In this document: positions 33,001-41,703 of the stretch, in pieces | How the letters are laid out: each line of letters opens with the position of its first letter | How positions within the stretch are numbered: the stretch's first letter is position 1 | DNA from: Floridanema evergladense | GTDB taxonomy: Bacteria > Cyanobacteriota > Cyanobacteriia > Cyanobacteriales > Aerosakkonemataceae | Length of the DNA stretch: 64,000 bases | Direction: 5' to 3' (one strand) | Assembly (NCBI RefSeq): GCF_041929205.1 | Contig: NZ_JBHFNT010000218.1 | Notes under the pieces: model-generated | What the model was told of the DNA's origin: nothing | What the model saw: only the letters and a program-made list of their open reading frames with translations | The model's database searches: none | Position numbers and translations under genes: made by a program

Positions 33001-33132
33001 ACAATTGCTTACCTAAAAGTAGCTTCCCCCCGTTCTTTACCCGAACTACTTCCGAAGCTGAAACAAGACCCCGATCGCTTAGTAGCTGCTCAAGTGCAGC
33101 AATTAATGGCAGAGTTTCTAAATAAGTTTTGA
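30100..33132 (+). CDS. ATP/ADP-translocase-like MFS protein with HEAT repeats
   Basis: About 1010 aa from the ATG at 30100, which has GGAG six nt upstream; a GTG at 30073 is the alternative. Residues 1-460 hold 12 hydrophobic helices resembling the nucleotide-transporter (Tlc)/MFS-like cyanobacterial family. The remainder is soluble: HEAT-like helical repeats (EERVMGCRALGDALYLQALRVNIPGLLQDKSLRVRRALLEAIAA) to the C-terminus. A Pro/Asn/Gly-rich stretch near residues 545-570 is encoded by a repeat insertion. A cNMP-binding protein gene follows after 108 bp and could be functionally linked, since some homologues carry that domain fused (inference). Confidence 0.82.
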   Translation: MTLKNPLFNGRGWWRILLQGLNLRAEESERTLLMFAVYTTTSVGLLWLEATTVALFLEQYGSDKLPWIYIASAVMGSGLGILSTWMQRVLPLRRFVVLIGLISAIPLLLFRLGLEVGSLGWLTIFVLPLWVDGGYSLNHLTTSLTANQLFNIREIKRTFPLISSGVLVADVLSGFSLPLLLRLVGLNNVILVSAGMLVLGAGILFYLSQRYKQAFPDAPYRDLQDEQSEYTNRRLKGPLQEYAIYLFGFFIISQILLLLIDFQYLTQLELKFDVKQIASFLGLFSGIVGIFELITQWFISSRVIERMGVFLTAMLPGAVLSTLGLLPLIGLLPLFIGLIVLKFSDELLRYTFVASTSSVLFQPIPDNLRGNVETKARGIAEPVATGLTGIGILSVIWVLNWVSHNSSRLDKVNLLSWLIVLGIVLISLVWLLTVWLLRSRYLDLLVLSAQRGQLSGVGEVDLRILKRAVVEALEGTNSSEADKRSCIELLTQIDPQNVGDVLAPLLKVLPPALQYQSLESMLIAPNTSYLPYVKALIDEEREDVRGQVLGGREEENSPNPQPPTPKNLQPEVLALALRYIWLTEPNPDLRALKPYLEPEVNPVVRGTAAALLLRLGNTVQKAEATSALRRMLTHPDEEERVMGCRALGDALYLQALRVNIPGLLQDKSLRVRRALLEAIAATHLEEYYPALLRGLEHKATREAAIRALERLENEAIPMVLSLATNIQKPDLIRRYAWDVLGRIGTKEAQNVLVANLMTAWGNTRRHILQILLKLPQEAGIDAVLDRLGRSGVETLIGQELMFIGQLYAAMVDLKAANLEIPEIDLIFKAFQGDLTDAAERCFLLMKFLYSPDTIQAAAFNLRSGSISDMARGLEILDQTVDIFSKRELLTVLERHSEEEKLRNLAGIIAYQPLEARDRIRRLLSLRRFLSDWSLACCFHLAAAMRWNLTAEPTLACLRHPTGFVREATIAYLKVASPRSLPELLPKLKQDPDRLVAAQVQQLMAEFLNKF
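31728..31800. repeat. STRR-like insertion inside a coding region
   Basis: TTAGGGG-type units followed by their complement CCCCCAAC repeated three times; in frame, encoding the low-complexity segment SPNPQPPTP. It looks like an intergenic heptamer repeat captured by the gene. Confidence 0.6.
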
Positions 33133-33184
33133 GTTTTAAGTTCTAAGTTTTAAGTTATTAATTCAAAACTCAAAACTCAAAACT
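33128..33184. repeat. AAAACTC-type heptamer repeat, inverted halves
   Basis: GTTTTGAGTTTTAAGTT-type units followed by their complement CAAAACTCAAAACT; forms a hairpin. Near-identical tracts lie at 16213-16245, 53188-53213, 54894-54955 and 56459-56528. Confidence 0.8.
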
Positions 33185-33240
33185 ATTACCAGACCAACAA
33201 CCTATTCCAGCAATAAATAATTAGTAATAATTAGCAGTCA

Positions 33241-33717
33241 ATGTTAACCAGTGTTGAAAGACTATTATTTGTGAGAAACGTACCGATCTTTCAAGAATTG
33301 CGGGATGATTTTCTTGTGAGATTAGCTTCGGTAATGGATGAATTATCTTTTCCGGCTAAACATACGATTTTTACTCAAGGACAAGAAGGACGATCGCTCT
33401 ATATCGTAGTACTTGGTCAAGTAAAAGTTCACATCGGCAACCAAGAATTAGCTAAACTTGGGCCTGGTGCTTGCTTTGGTGAAATGTCTTTATTTGATGC
33501 CGAACCTCGTTCCGCTTCCGTTTCGACTTTAGCAAACTGTGAATGTTTGATGTTAACCCAACAACAACTCTACGATGCCATTGAAGAAACACCAGGAATT
33601 GCTATTAACATTATTCGGTTACTTTCCCGTCGCATTCGAGAGTTGAATGACAAAATTAACGCTCAACCTAAAACAAGAGGAGTGGAGGATTCAACTAATG
33701 CAGTACGACAGAAATAA
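33241..33717 (+). CDS. cyclic nucleotide-binding domain protein
   Basis: 158 aa consisting of one cNMP-binding beta-roll (about 15-125) and a short helical tail. The phosphate-binding cassette reads LGPGACFGEMSLFDAEPRSASV, close to the consensus FGE..L....RSA, so cAMP or cGMP binding is likely. No DNA-binding helix-turn-helix follows, so it is a free regulatory domain. Lies downstream of the HEAT transporter. Confidence 0.88.
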   Translation: MLTSVERLLFVRNVPIFQELRDDFLVRLASVMDELSFPAKHTIFTQGQEGRSLYIVVLGQVKVHIGNQELAKLGPGACFGEMSLFDAEPRSASVSTLANCECLMLTQQQLYDAIEETPGIAINIIRLLSRRIRELNDKINAQPKTRGVEDSTNAVRQK

Positions 33718-33858
33718 TCAATTAATCCAAAAATATAAAAAGCTGAGGACTAAAGCTGCGTGTCACGCTTAAATCAACTTTTCGGGTACTCAACTACGAT
33801 AGAGCGATCGAATGCTTGATTTCTAAGAAATCTCAGCCCCCAGTCGCCAAAACCTTTT

Positions 33859-34905
33859 TTAATTAATTAATTTCTCTCCCTTCTCCACCGGAATTTCTAA
33901 AACTTTAGTCACCAGGCAATTTCTCCCTTGAGCTTTAGCTGCATAAAGCGCTTCATCAGTAATATCAATTAGTTGATTGGGGGCTAAATTTACTTGCGGA
34001 ATTACACAAGAAACCCCCATACTTAAAGTGACATATTCAGAAACAGAAGATTTGCCATGAACAATTTTTAAATTTTTGATGTTTTGCTGCACTAATTCCG
34101 CTATGTGAATTGCGCCTTCAAGATAGGTGTTAGGTAAAATAATGGCAAATTCTTCTCCCCCATAACGTGCTACTAAATCAGCAGGACGTTTTAAGGTATC
34201 GTTGATTGTTTGTGCTATTTGCTTTAAACAAAAATCTCCAGCTAAATGTCCGTAGGTATCATTATATAGTTTGAAATAATCAACATCGCAAAGAATCAAA
34301 GATAAGGGTGCTTTTTCTCTTTGCATTCTCCGCCATTCTAGGTTAAAGTTTTCATCAAAACAACGCCTATTGCCTACTTGAGTTAAACCATCCAAACTAG
34401 CGAGGCGATGAAGCTCTTTGTTGACTTTTTGTAGTTCGGCTTCTGCACGTTGGCGCTCTTTAATTTCTTGAGATAATAGATAATTTTGTTGTTGTAATTT
34501 TTTTTGTAATTCTCTAATAGTTAGTTGATTTTTAACTCTAGCTAATACTTCTTGAATTTCAAAAGGTTTGGTGATGTAATCTGCTCCCCCATGAGCGAAT
34601 GCTTCTACTTTATCTACTACGCCATCAAGAGCACTAATAAAAATTACTGGAATATCTTGAGTTTCTTTCCAAGATTTTAATTTTTGGCATACCATGTAAC
34701 CATTCATATTGGGCATATTGATATCAAGTAAAATCAAATCTGGTGGCATGATTTGACAAGCTTTGAGTGCTAATTCACCACTAATTACTTTTCTAACTTT
34801 ATAGCCCTGTTCTGTGAGCATGGTAGATAACAACCGCAAGTTATCAGGTTTATCATCAACAACTAAAATATCGGCTTTGTATGGGGTTGGTTGGCTGGTA
34901 TTCAT
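33859..34905 (-). CDS. response regulator diguanylate cyclase (REC-coiled coil-GGDEF)
   Basis: 348 aa. Receiver domain (about 10-125) with VVDDKPDN, phospho-acceptor in DLILLDINMPNMNG and Lys in YITKPFE; coiled-coil linker (130-170); GGDEF domain with ARYGGEEFAIILP. The product-inhibition site RPAD lies five residues before GGEEF. All key residues are present, so it should make c-di-GMP when phosphorylated. It is divergent from the second GGDEF gene across an about 1-kb spacer; the cognate kinase is not visible. Confidence 0.93.
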   Translation of the reverse strand: MNTSQPTPYKADILVVDDKPDNLRLLSTMLTEQGYKVRKVISGELALKACQIMPPDLILLDINMPNMNGYMVCQKLKSWKETQDIPVIFISALDGVVDKVEAFAHGGADYITKPFEIQEVLARVKNQLTIRELQKKLQQQNYLLSQEIKERQRAEAELQKVNKELHRLASLDGLTQVGNRRCFDENFNLEWRRMQREKAPLSLILCDVDYFKLYNDTYGHLAGDFCLKQIAQTINDTLKRPADLVARYGGEEFAIILPNTYLEGAIHIAELVQQNIKNLKIVHGKSSVSEYVTLSMGVSCVIPQVNLAPNQLIDITDEALYAAKAQGRNCLVTKVLEIPVEKGEKLIN

Positions 34906-35952
34906 TCGACAATTTTTCTTGGTAAACTCATTTTTTTGCTCTAAACAACAGTTGTTAACTAAAGCCGTTCAAGCATTGATTAAATTAGCATTTGTTTATA
35001 GGATTTGCTCCAGCAATTAAACTTTTTTTGCATCAGTGCAAATAATAGCTTGATGTATATGTTGAATCTATTCGTTAGAATTATCTACAAAGCTTTGTTG
35101 TTTGAAAGTTTGAGTAGATAAATTCACTGAAGTCAATTCTGGAATTGCTGAACATTGGTTGCTATATATATAGCTTATTCCGAAATTTTTATCTATATTT
35201 TTGCAAAAAATACATTTTTTGGTAATGGTTTGCTGATAAGTTGATTACAATCTATGGTTAGGCTGGACGATCGATCTTCCTAAAAAAGCACTAGCAGTAA
35301 TGCCAATAGTACGATATTTTTTCTTTTTAAGGTAGCTTTTTTTCATCGCCTGATAACTATCGATCGCTAGTATTGACATATCCCTAATAACAACTAAAAT
35401 ACTTATTCAGTTAACTTTACTTGATGGCTATCCATGTAAAACTGTTATTATTAATTCAATTTGCTAAATTTATGACAAATAATTCAAGAAATCATTAGTT
35501 AAATTAAAATAAATTACGAAGTATTAAAGATTATATCAATTGCCGGAAAAACTTTAAAAATTTAATCAAAATATATAAGGATTTCGGATATAAAAAACGG
35601 TAGCTTATGGTGATAAGTAGTTAATCAAAGCTAGTAAATAAAATAAAAGTAAGATAATAGATTATCAGGGGAAAGCTAATAAACAATAAAAAGTGGGCAG
35701 CCCGCTTCTGGCTTTTGTTGCTAATGATCCGAATTTATGCTTCAATTCAACAAAATATAAATTAAGCGAGGAGCGATCGAATGTATGACTAGACAAAGTT
35801 ATTGAAAATCTAGATACACTTATAAGCATCTGTGTAAATAACTTTACTTCGCCTAGTGAATTTACTGTAGCTTACCATTGTCATGAAAATCAAGTTATTC
35901 CTTTTTTGGTAAGATACTTCTTTTTATTTATACATCAAATGAAATACACCAA
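34906..35952. other. 1-kb AT-rich spacer between divergent GGDEF genes
   Basis: No ORF longer than about 25 codons with a ribosome site. The only clear structure is AAGTGGG-CAG-CCCGCTT at 35692-35708. Presumably holds the promoters of both genes; no -35/-10 pair is convincing enough to call. Confidence 0.5.
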
Positions 35953-36951
35953 ATGAATACTTCCATTTTAATAGTTGGAAGTGTTGAGTTTTACGGCACA
36001 CTTCTAGATCGTTTGGATGGTTTAGCAACTCGTAACTTTGAAGTAATACAGTCTGAGGAGGAAGTATTGTCTTCAATTCAGGCAAAAAAACCGAATTTAG
36101 TAATTTTGCCAGCAGATCGGGCAAGCAGCTTGGAACTTTGTCGCCTACTGAAGCAAAATTCTAATTTAGGCTGGATATACTGCATTCTAGTATTAGACCA
36201 ACCGATAAATGCTCTGGAAGAAATTTTGCCTGGATGGAATTGGGAGTCAGGATTGAGAGCAGCGGCGTTAGAAGCGGGGGCGGATGCTTGTTGCTGGTTG
36301 TCGCCAAAGCAAACTAACAGTAAATTAGCGGAAGCAGAGTGGAGATTACAAAATTTACTGCTCAATTCTCAGATTCAAACGGGAGTGCGGCAAGCACAAA
36401 TTTACCGGAATTTGATGCAGAGTAATGATTATTTATCGGCGATCGCGCTTGCCGATCCCTTAACAGAATTGAATAATCGTCGCGCTTTAGATTGGGAATT
36501 ACCACGCCAAATTGAAAATGCTCGAAATCTTTCTACACCTTTAAGTTTGCTAATTTTAGATGTGGATTACTTTAAATCTGTGAATGATATTCACGGTCAT
36601 TTAGTAGGCGATCGCGTTTTACAATTACTCAGCGCTCGCTTGCGACACAATCTACGTTTTCAAGATACCCCATTTCGCTACGGTGGTGAAGAAATTGTAA
36701 TTATCCTCAGCAATACCAAACTTCAAGAAGCCAAATTAGTTGCCCAACGACTTAATTCCATAATTGGCGACCAACCCTTCATGATTGACAAAAATCTACC
36801 GCTACAAATTACGGTTAGTATTGGAGTTGCCACGCTCAAAGACGATGATGACGATCAAGGAATCAGCTTAATCGATCGGGCCGATCGAAACTTACTCAAA
36901 GCTAAAAGTGATGGACGAAATCGAGTCATTGCTCAATCAGAAGAAGATTGA
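35953..36951 (+). CDS. GGDEF protein with degenerate receiver-like domain
   Basis: 332 aa. The N-terminal 130 residues have a receiver-like fold (ILIVGSVEF, NLVILPADRASSLELC) but lack the acidic pocket and phospho-acceptor Asp. The GGDEF domain has LTELNNRRAL, LDVDYFKSVNDIHGH, and the signature RYGGEEIVIIL, with Ile for the usual Phe; the inhibitory site RFQD lies five residues upstream. Cyclase activity is likely kept. Its 3' end overlaps the convergent M41-like gene by 19 bp. Confidence 0.88.
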   Translation: MNTSILIVGSVEFYGTLLDRLDGLATRNFEVIQSEEEVLSSIQAKKPNLVILPADRASSLELCRLLKQNSNLGWIYCILVLDQPINALEEILPGWNWESGLRAAALEAGADACCWLSPKQTNSKLAEAEWRLQNLLLNSQIQTGVRQAQIYRNLMQSNDYLSAIALADPLTELNNRRALDWELPRQIENARNLSTPLSLLILDVDYFKSVNDIHGHLVGDRVLQLLSARLRHNLRFQDTPFRYGGEEIVIILSNTKLQEAKLVAQRLNSIIGDQPFMIDKNLPLQITVSIGVATLKDDDDDQGISLIDRADRNLLKAKSDGRNRVIAQSEED

Positions 36952-37622
36952 TGTTGTTGAATAATTTGTTGACAAACAGCTACCGATTCCCGTTTTTCCA
37001 TTGCTGCTACTAAAGCTTCATAAGCATCCCAATTAGATTGTAAAAGAGTCCGAGCTTGGAGAATAAAGTGACGTTCTTGCTGAGGATAATTTGATGCGGA
37101 AATATCCAATTGAGCCAGAGTAATTCTCAGTTTTTCCCGGTCTTCTGCACCACCTAACGCATTACCGTAAACTAAAATTTCCGCTGCAATTCCAGCCATC
37201 CAAATTGTGCCGTAGCGATGCAAAAGTTTAGAGGATAAAATCCCTTGTTCTAACCCAAATGCCAATTCTCGATCGGCAAATCTTACTCCTCCTTGTCCGG
37301 GATGTCCTTGCTGCAAAGCTGACCAAGCACTGAGGGAATAAGCTGCGATCGGAATTTCTAATAAAGTCGCCACTAAAAAATGCCCCGCTTCATGACGCAC
37401 GATCCGGGCGCGATGCTCAGGTGAAGTACTGGCTAACAAATCTATAATTAAATTTCCACCTTGCCCTTGCCAAGTGAAAGTATCCAGGGTGGTAAAACCT
37501 AAAACGATCGCAGTGGCGATCGCCGAGACGTAAGGTGATATATGTAGCCAAGGCCCCAGCAGAACGGAAAGTGTCATCGCAAAGACTAAAATAGCGATTA
37601 AATTCAAGCTAGTTTTGCTCAT
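36933..37622 (-). CDS. membrane M41-like zinc peptidase domain protein (no AAA domain)
   Basis: 229 aa. Two N-terminal membrane helices (about 7-45), then IVRHEAGHFLVATLLEIPIAAYSL, a HExxH zinc motif like the FtsH (M41) peptidase, with the later helices RYGTIWMAGIAAEILVYGNALGGAEDR. There is no AAA+ ATPase domain. Cyanobacteria and plastids have several such FtsH-peptidase-only membrane proteins; function unknown. Confidence 0.82.
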   Translation of the reverse strand: MSKTSLNLIAILVFAMTLSVLLGPWLHISPYVSAIATAIVLGFTTLDTFTWQGQGGNLIIDLLASTSPEHRARIVRHEAGHFLVATLLEIPIAAYSLSAWSALQQGHPGQGGVRFADRELAFGLEQGILSSKLLHRYGTIWMAGIAAEILVYGNALGGAEDREKLRITLAQLDISASNYPQQERHFILQARTLLQSNWDAYEALVAAMEKRESVAVCQQIIQQHQSSSD

Positions 37623-37809
37623 CTTGGCAGATAAATTAAACTCTTAAGCACATTTATTATAAACCCATTCTTTAGCATATCAATAAATCTGAGGTTTGAC
37701 TTTTAAAAATCTAAAATCGCACATCAAAAATCTAAAATTCACTGCCCCTTGACTTAGCGGGAAAGTACTGCTAAAACAGTTAGTTAATTGTTCTTCACAC
37801 TCAGCAATT

Positions 37810-38220
37810 ATGAAACTGAATCTATCTCTGGCAACCGCTTTATCCACAGCTGCAATCGGCAGCGGTATTTTATTGACTAATATTGCTCCTTCCGAAGCGG
37901 TTGGTGGTTGTGCTTTTTCCAAGTTTAAGAATACAAACACAGCAGATTCTACTAATCCATCCGGTTTAATTGTTAACAAATTAAATTTTCCTAAGTTGGC
38001 GATCGCAGGTGCAGGAATCGCAGCTGTTGCTGGCTTATTTGCTGCGGGAATGTCCTACAAATCACGTCTAGCCAAAAAAGTCGATGCTACCAGTGCTGAT
38101 GCTTCTGCTGCACATCCAGAGGTTCCTGTTGATACTAATTCCGCAGATCTTCTGTTTGCACCGAAATTAGAAGATGTTACTTCTACCTTAGACAAACAAG
38201 ATTTAACTCAGGTTGGTTAA
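37810..38220 (+). CDS. secreted/membrane small protein, unknown
   Basis: 136 aa. N-terminal signal MKLNLSLATALSTAAIGSGILL ending near SEA-VG, then a short Cys-containing loop, a hydrophobic helix LAIAGAGIAAVAGLFAAG (about 62-79) and a polar acidic tail. Probably a thylakoid- or plasma-membrane single-span protein. I do not recognise the family. A strong terminator follows. Confidence 0.65.
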   Translation: MKLNLSLATALSTAAIGSGILLTNIAPSEAVGGCAFSKFKNTNTADSTNPSGLIVNKLNFPKLAIAGAGIAAVAGLFAAGMSYKSRLAKKVDATSADASAAHPEVPVDTNSADLLFAPKLEDVTSTLDKQDLTQVG

Positions 38221-38236
38221 TTAATTTTAAATAATT

Positions 38237-38269
38237 AAAAACCCGGTTTCTTTAAGAAACCGGGTTTTT
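38237..38269. terminator. strong bidirectional intrinsic terminator
   Basis: Perfect 14-bp stem AAAAACCCGGTTTC with 5-nt loop and T5 on both strands. It serves the 136-aa gene (+) and the TgpA-like gene (-), which are convergent. Confidence 0.92.
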
Positions 38270-38274
38270 AGCAA

Positions 38275-40614
38275 TTATTTACTGTTTACCTGCATCTTAG
38301 AAGTTTTTCGCAAATCTTTTAATCTCTTTCTTAAGCGTTTTAAATTTGGACTTTCTCCGCCATAACGCCAACTAATGTAGGCTTGAGAAATTTCTGCGAT
38401 CGCTTCTGCACGTTCGGGAGAATAATGTTGACTGACTACATTGGCATATTCAAAAGGTGTTTGTGCTGGATGTTTACGTAAACCTTTTTCTTTTAACCAT
38501 TGCAGCATTTGCTGATAGATACTTTCCATTGGTGGCAATTTTTGTAACCATAAATGATAACGCCAAATTTGCCAACCTTGCCAAGCTAACCAAGCTAAAA
38601 AAGCGAAAGCAATAGTTACAATTAATCCCAAAAATAACCCCGTCCAACCTTTAGAAAATAACCCAAAAAACCAGGCTATTGCAGTAAATAAAGCAGCTGC
38701 GATCGCGCCAAATACAGTATTTAAAAACCCCGTAACTGGTGAAGGTAGCCAACCAGCAATCCACTTCCAAAATTTCTCAATTAAACTAAAAGTTTGATTT
38801 TCTTCAACCGAAGGCGGAATTAACGGATGTCCAGGTATAGGATCGAAAGCAAACCAACCATAATTAGGGAAATATACCTCAGTTAGCAAATGAGCATCCG
38901 TATTTTTTACAATGTACAAACCTGTGAAATAATTGAAAGTTCCTGGCGCAAAACCTGCGGCTACTCTCGCCGGAATGCCAATGGAACGCAACATTATTGT
39001 ATAAACTGTAGTGAAGTGATCGGCATAACCTCCAGTTATTTTTTTATTAGCTGGACTGTTCTTATAACCAAACAAAAAAGCTTCTACTAGGTCTTCATTT
39101 TCCTGTAAAAATGGAGGTAATCCTTCTAGTTTATAGTTGGGATTTTGTTTGAGATATTGAGCCAAATAAAGTGCCTTTTCGTAAACAGAAGTAATTTCTT
39201 TATTAGATTTTGATACCTTGTTTCGATTAGCTAAAATCTCTTCAGTGCGTTTTTTTACCTTTTCCTTAATTGCTTCGGGAACTTGGAGATAATATTGTTT
39301 AGTTCTTTGGGTATAATTAGTAGGAGCTTTACCTAATTCAGTACGATCGCGCATCGTAACATTGGAAATTACCGTATAAGTTAAACCTTCATTTAATCCT
39401 ACAGGCGATCGCAAACTCCTTTCCGCATCTATGGCTATTTGCTGCGTAGGAAAATACAGCTGTCTCGGTTGTGCAAGCGCCGGAATAATATTTGGCATTT
39501 CTGACACCACCGTATAACTTTGAATAACTTCCTGAGTCTGACTTAAAGTAGGTAAAGTAGGTAAAATAAATTCAAAAGACCAAACCGGACGTTCAATAGT
39601 TTGAGTTTGTTTATTGCGGGAAACTTCCCAACCTTGTCCCGTATATTTATCAAAAGCCATGACTCGCCAAAAACCTTCCGCTTGCGATCGTACCCGCATC
39701 ACAGTTTTCGGCTTCATTATGCCACGTAAATTTTGATTAATTATCGTATTAAATCCATAATAAAAAGTATCATCCAATTCCCCCGCACCTTTTTCTCGGT
39801 TTCTCCCAGCACCCGAACCACTACTTCCCCCAGAATTTCTTCCCCGATTATAAGCAGGGTTATTAATATTACTTGGATCGAAACTTCCGGTTAACTCAAT
39901 AGGAGCACTTACGGGAAAAGTTCGCAACTGATAACCCGGAACTCGTGGGAGAAAGGCAAAAATACTCAAACCTAACCCAACAACTAATAATAACAATAAA
40001 CTTAACCGTTTTACCGAAAAAGGTAAAACAACTTTCTCTTTTTTTCCTCTATTTTCTCTACTTACAAGTATAGATTTTAACCCTAATCTAGCGCGATAGT
40101 CTAGGACTAAAACAGGTAAAGCGATCGCCAAAAAACACAACAACAACGGCGCAAAAGCCATCGTCTGACTCAGAGTAGCAGCTACTCCCAATAAAATCAG
40201 ACCAATGACCATTGAATAACCTAAATCCTTACGCCTTGGCAAATCAAAACTGTGCAAAACTTGCAATTGAATTAACAATTCTGCCAGAATTAATCGCGTA
40301 TCATTCAAAGAATCTCGAAGATTCAACAAAAAAGAAGCTAACGCTAACAACATCCCGATCGCAATACAAAACTTGATCGGAATATTACTGTTTCTGCGTC
40401 GATACCAACTCCAAACAGCACCCGCTATACTAGCAGGAACAGCCCACAAACTAATACTAGTCTCAGCCGCCACATCCGTAGCGACAATTCCTATTACTAC
40501 CAACAATTGCACCAAAATTCTTAACCAAATCGAATCCTCAACCTCTTGATTTGGTCTGGCTTGTAGCATTTGTTGAAATTGGCGGAAAAAAGGTCTATTT
40601 TGCAGTTGTTGCAT
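38275..40614 (-). CDS. TgpA-like transglutaminase-fold membrane protein
   Basis: About 779 aa from ATG 40614. Six or seven N-terminal membrane helices (DUF3488-type, to about residue 230), a long extracytoplasmic region with a transglutaminase-like domain (about 470-615), another membrane helix (about 645-690) and a C-terminal DUF4129-like helical domain. The expected catalytic Cys (GYCEHF in active members) reads GGYADHFTTVY, so Cys is Ala here; the His (DAHLL) and Asp (FDPIPGHP) are kept. A structural or binding role is likelier than catalysis. It follows patU3 by about 25 nt in the same direction. Confidence 0.85.
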   Translation of the reverse strand: MQQLQNRPFFRQFQQMLQARPNQEVEDSIWLRILVQLLVVIGIVATDVAAETSISLWAVPASIAGAVWSWYRRRNSNIPIKFCIAIGMLLALASFLLNLRDSLNDTRLILAELLIQLQVLHSFDLPRRKDLGYSMVIGLILLGVAATLSQTMAFAPLLLCFLAIALPVLVLDYRARLGLKSILVSRENRGKKEKVVLPFSVKRLSLLLLLVVGLGLSIFAFLPRVPGYQLRTFPVSAPIELTGSFDPSNINNPAYNRGRNSGGSSGSGAGRNREKGAGELDDTFYYGFNTIINQNLRGIMKPKTVMRVRSQAEGFWRVMAFDKYTGQGWEVSRNKQTQTIERPVWSFEFILPTLPTLSQTQEVIQSYTVVSEMPNIIPALAQPRQLYFPTQQIAIDAERSLRSPVGLNEGLTYTVISNVTMRDRTELGKAPTNYTQRTKQYYLQVPEAIKEKVKKRTEEILANRNKVSKSNKEITSVYEKALYLAQYLKQNPNYKLEGLPPFLQENEDLVEAFLFGYKNSPANKKITGGYADHFTTVYTIMLRSIGIPARVAAGFAPGTFNYFTGLYIVKNTDAHLLTEVYFPNYGWFAFDPIPGHPLIPPSVEENQTFSLIEKFWKWIAGWLPSPVTGFLNTVFGAIAAALFTAIAWFFGLFSKGWTGLFLGLIVTIAFAFLAWLAWQGWQIWRYHLWLQKLPPMESIYQQMLQWLKEKGLRKHPAQTPFEYANVVSQHYSPERAEAIAEISQAYISWRYGGESPNLKRLRKRLKDLRKTSKMQVNSK

Positions 40615-40638
40615 CACCAAACCACCGATTTTATCTAG

Positions 40639-41670
40639 CTAGATTGTAGGATAAATGGCAAAAATTAACGAATTATGAGCTAACGGGTGAAACTGAACTT
40701 CTAGAGGGTAACTTTGGTTAGGCGCTAAATCAAACAATTCTACACTCAAAAAACCCGGATCGGGCCGTTCAGTTCGAGCAGAGGCTTGACCTCCCTGTAA
40801 TTTTAAAATCCCGCCACAGGGAAATAAACATTGGATTCGCATTGATTTAATTACTTGTGCTTCCAACTTATATTCTACTTGCAGAGTCAGCATTCCCAAC
40901 TCACACAACCATTCTCGTTCTACTAATTTGTTAGTTGGTGATAAAGCCAAAGTCAGAAAACCAAAAATTTGTTTAGCCACCAGCAGCAGTAATACCATGC
41001 GTTCATTTTCTTTCGCTGCTTCGTAAGTGAGAGGAAACTGAGATTTAGCCAGGGAAAAGTCCACTTGGGTTAAATTTTGGGAAAGACTGACAATTTTCTG
41101 GGCAAACCTCTTTAATAACTGGGAATGACTAGGAAATAATGCCTCTACAGCCCGGACTATTTTGGCTTCTTCAGCGATCGAAGACTGTAGCACAGACTGC
41201 GATCGATTAAACAATTTCAATAAAATTTCCTGGGGAATAGATACAGGTAAAGCTAATTTTTCCATTTGAGTCAGCCATAAAATTTCCCCCACTGCGGCTA
41301 CAGGCGAAGCAACTTCGTCACTCTCATATTGCCAATCTTCCGTTTCCCAAGGAAACAGCGGCGGATTATTTTCTAACTCTAACTGAATTCGGCGTTTAAT
41401 CAACGCTTGGAAGCGATCGCGTACCGCCGGAATATCTGCTACTTCCGTCGGTTGAGACGATGCTTCAGGAAAATCCCAATCTGTCGTGCTATCCAATCCT
41501 TCTGACTCCAGAAAGTCTAAATCATCTAACTCCCAATTTTCTATATCACAATCTTGGTCATTGGCGCTGAAAATAGAAATTTCCTTATCTTTAGCAGATA
41601 AGGTGGATCGATCGCTCAGAAGCAACCAAGCGAAAAAATGTTCAGGGAAAGTTTCAAAGTCTCTGTTCAT
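40639..41670 (-). CDS. patU3: PatU3-type filament/heterocyst patterning protein
   Basis: About 343 aa from ATG 41670 (a GTG at 41682 is also possible). An acidic N-terminal half (DLDFLESEGLDSTTDW) leads to RIQLELENNPPLFPWETEDWQYES, characteristic of PatU3-like proteins, then a helical region and a beta-rich C-terminus. The assignment leans on its position directly behind hetZ. In heterocyst formers PatU3 affects heterocyst pattern together with HetZ; in non-heterocystous filaments the pair is kept with unknown role. Confidence 0.75.
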   Translation of the reverse strand: MNRDFETFPEHFFAWLLLSDRSTLSAKDKEISIFSANDQDCDIENWELDDLDFLESEGLDSTTDWDFPEASSQPTEVADIPAVRDRFQALIKRRIQLELENNPPLFPWETEDWQYESDEVASPVAAVGEILWLTQMEKLALPVSIPQEILLKLFNRSQSVLQSSIAEEAKIVRAVEALFPSHSQLLKRFAQKIVSLSQNLTQVDFSLAKSQFPLTYEAAKENERMVLLLLVAKQIFGFLTLALSPTNKLVEREWLCELGMLTLQVEYKLEAQVIKSMRIQCLFPCGGILKLQGGQASARTERPDPGFLSVELFDLAPNQSYPLEVQFHPLAHNSLIFAIYPTI

Positions 41671-41703
41671 CAGTCGATGCACCCGATCCGGACAAGAGAG
41701 AAG

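Noticed and set aside
37680..37979. 99-aa minus ORF over the 136-aa protein gene
   Set aside because: The + frame has a signal peptide and terminator; the minus frame has no start context.
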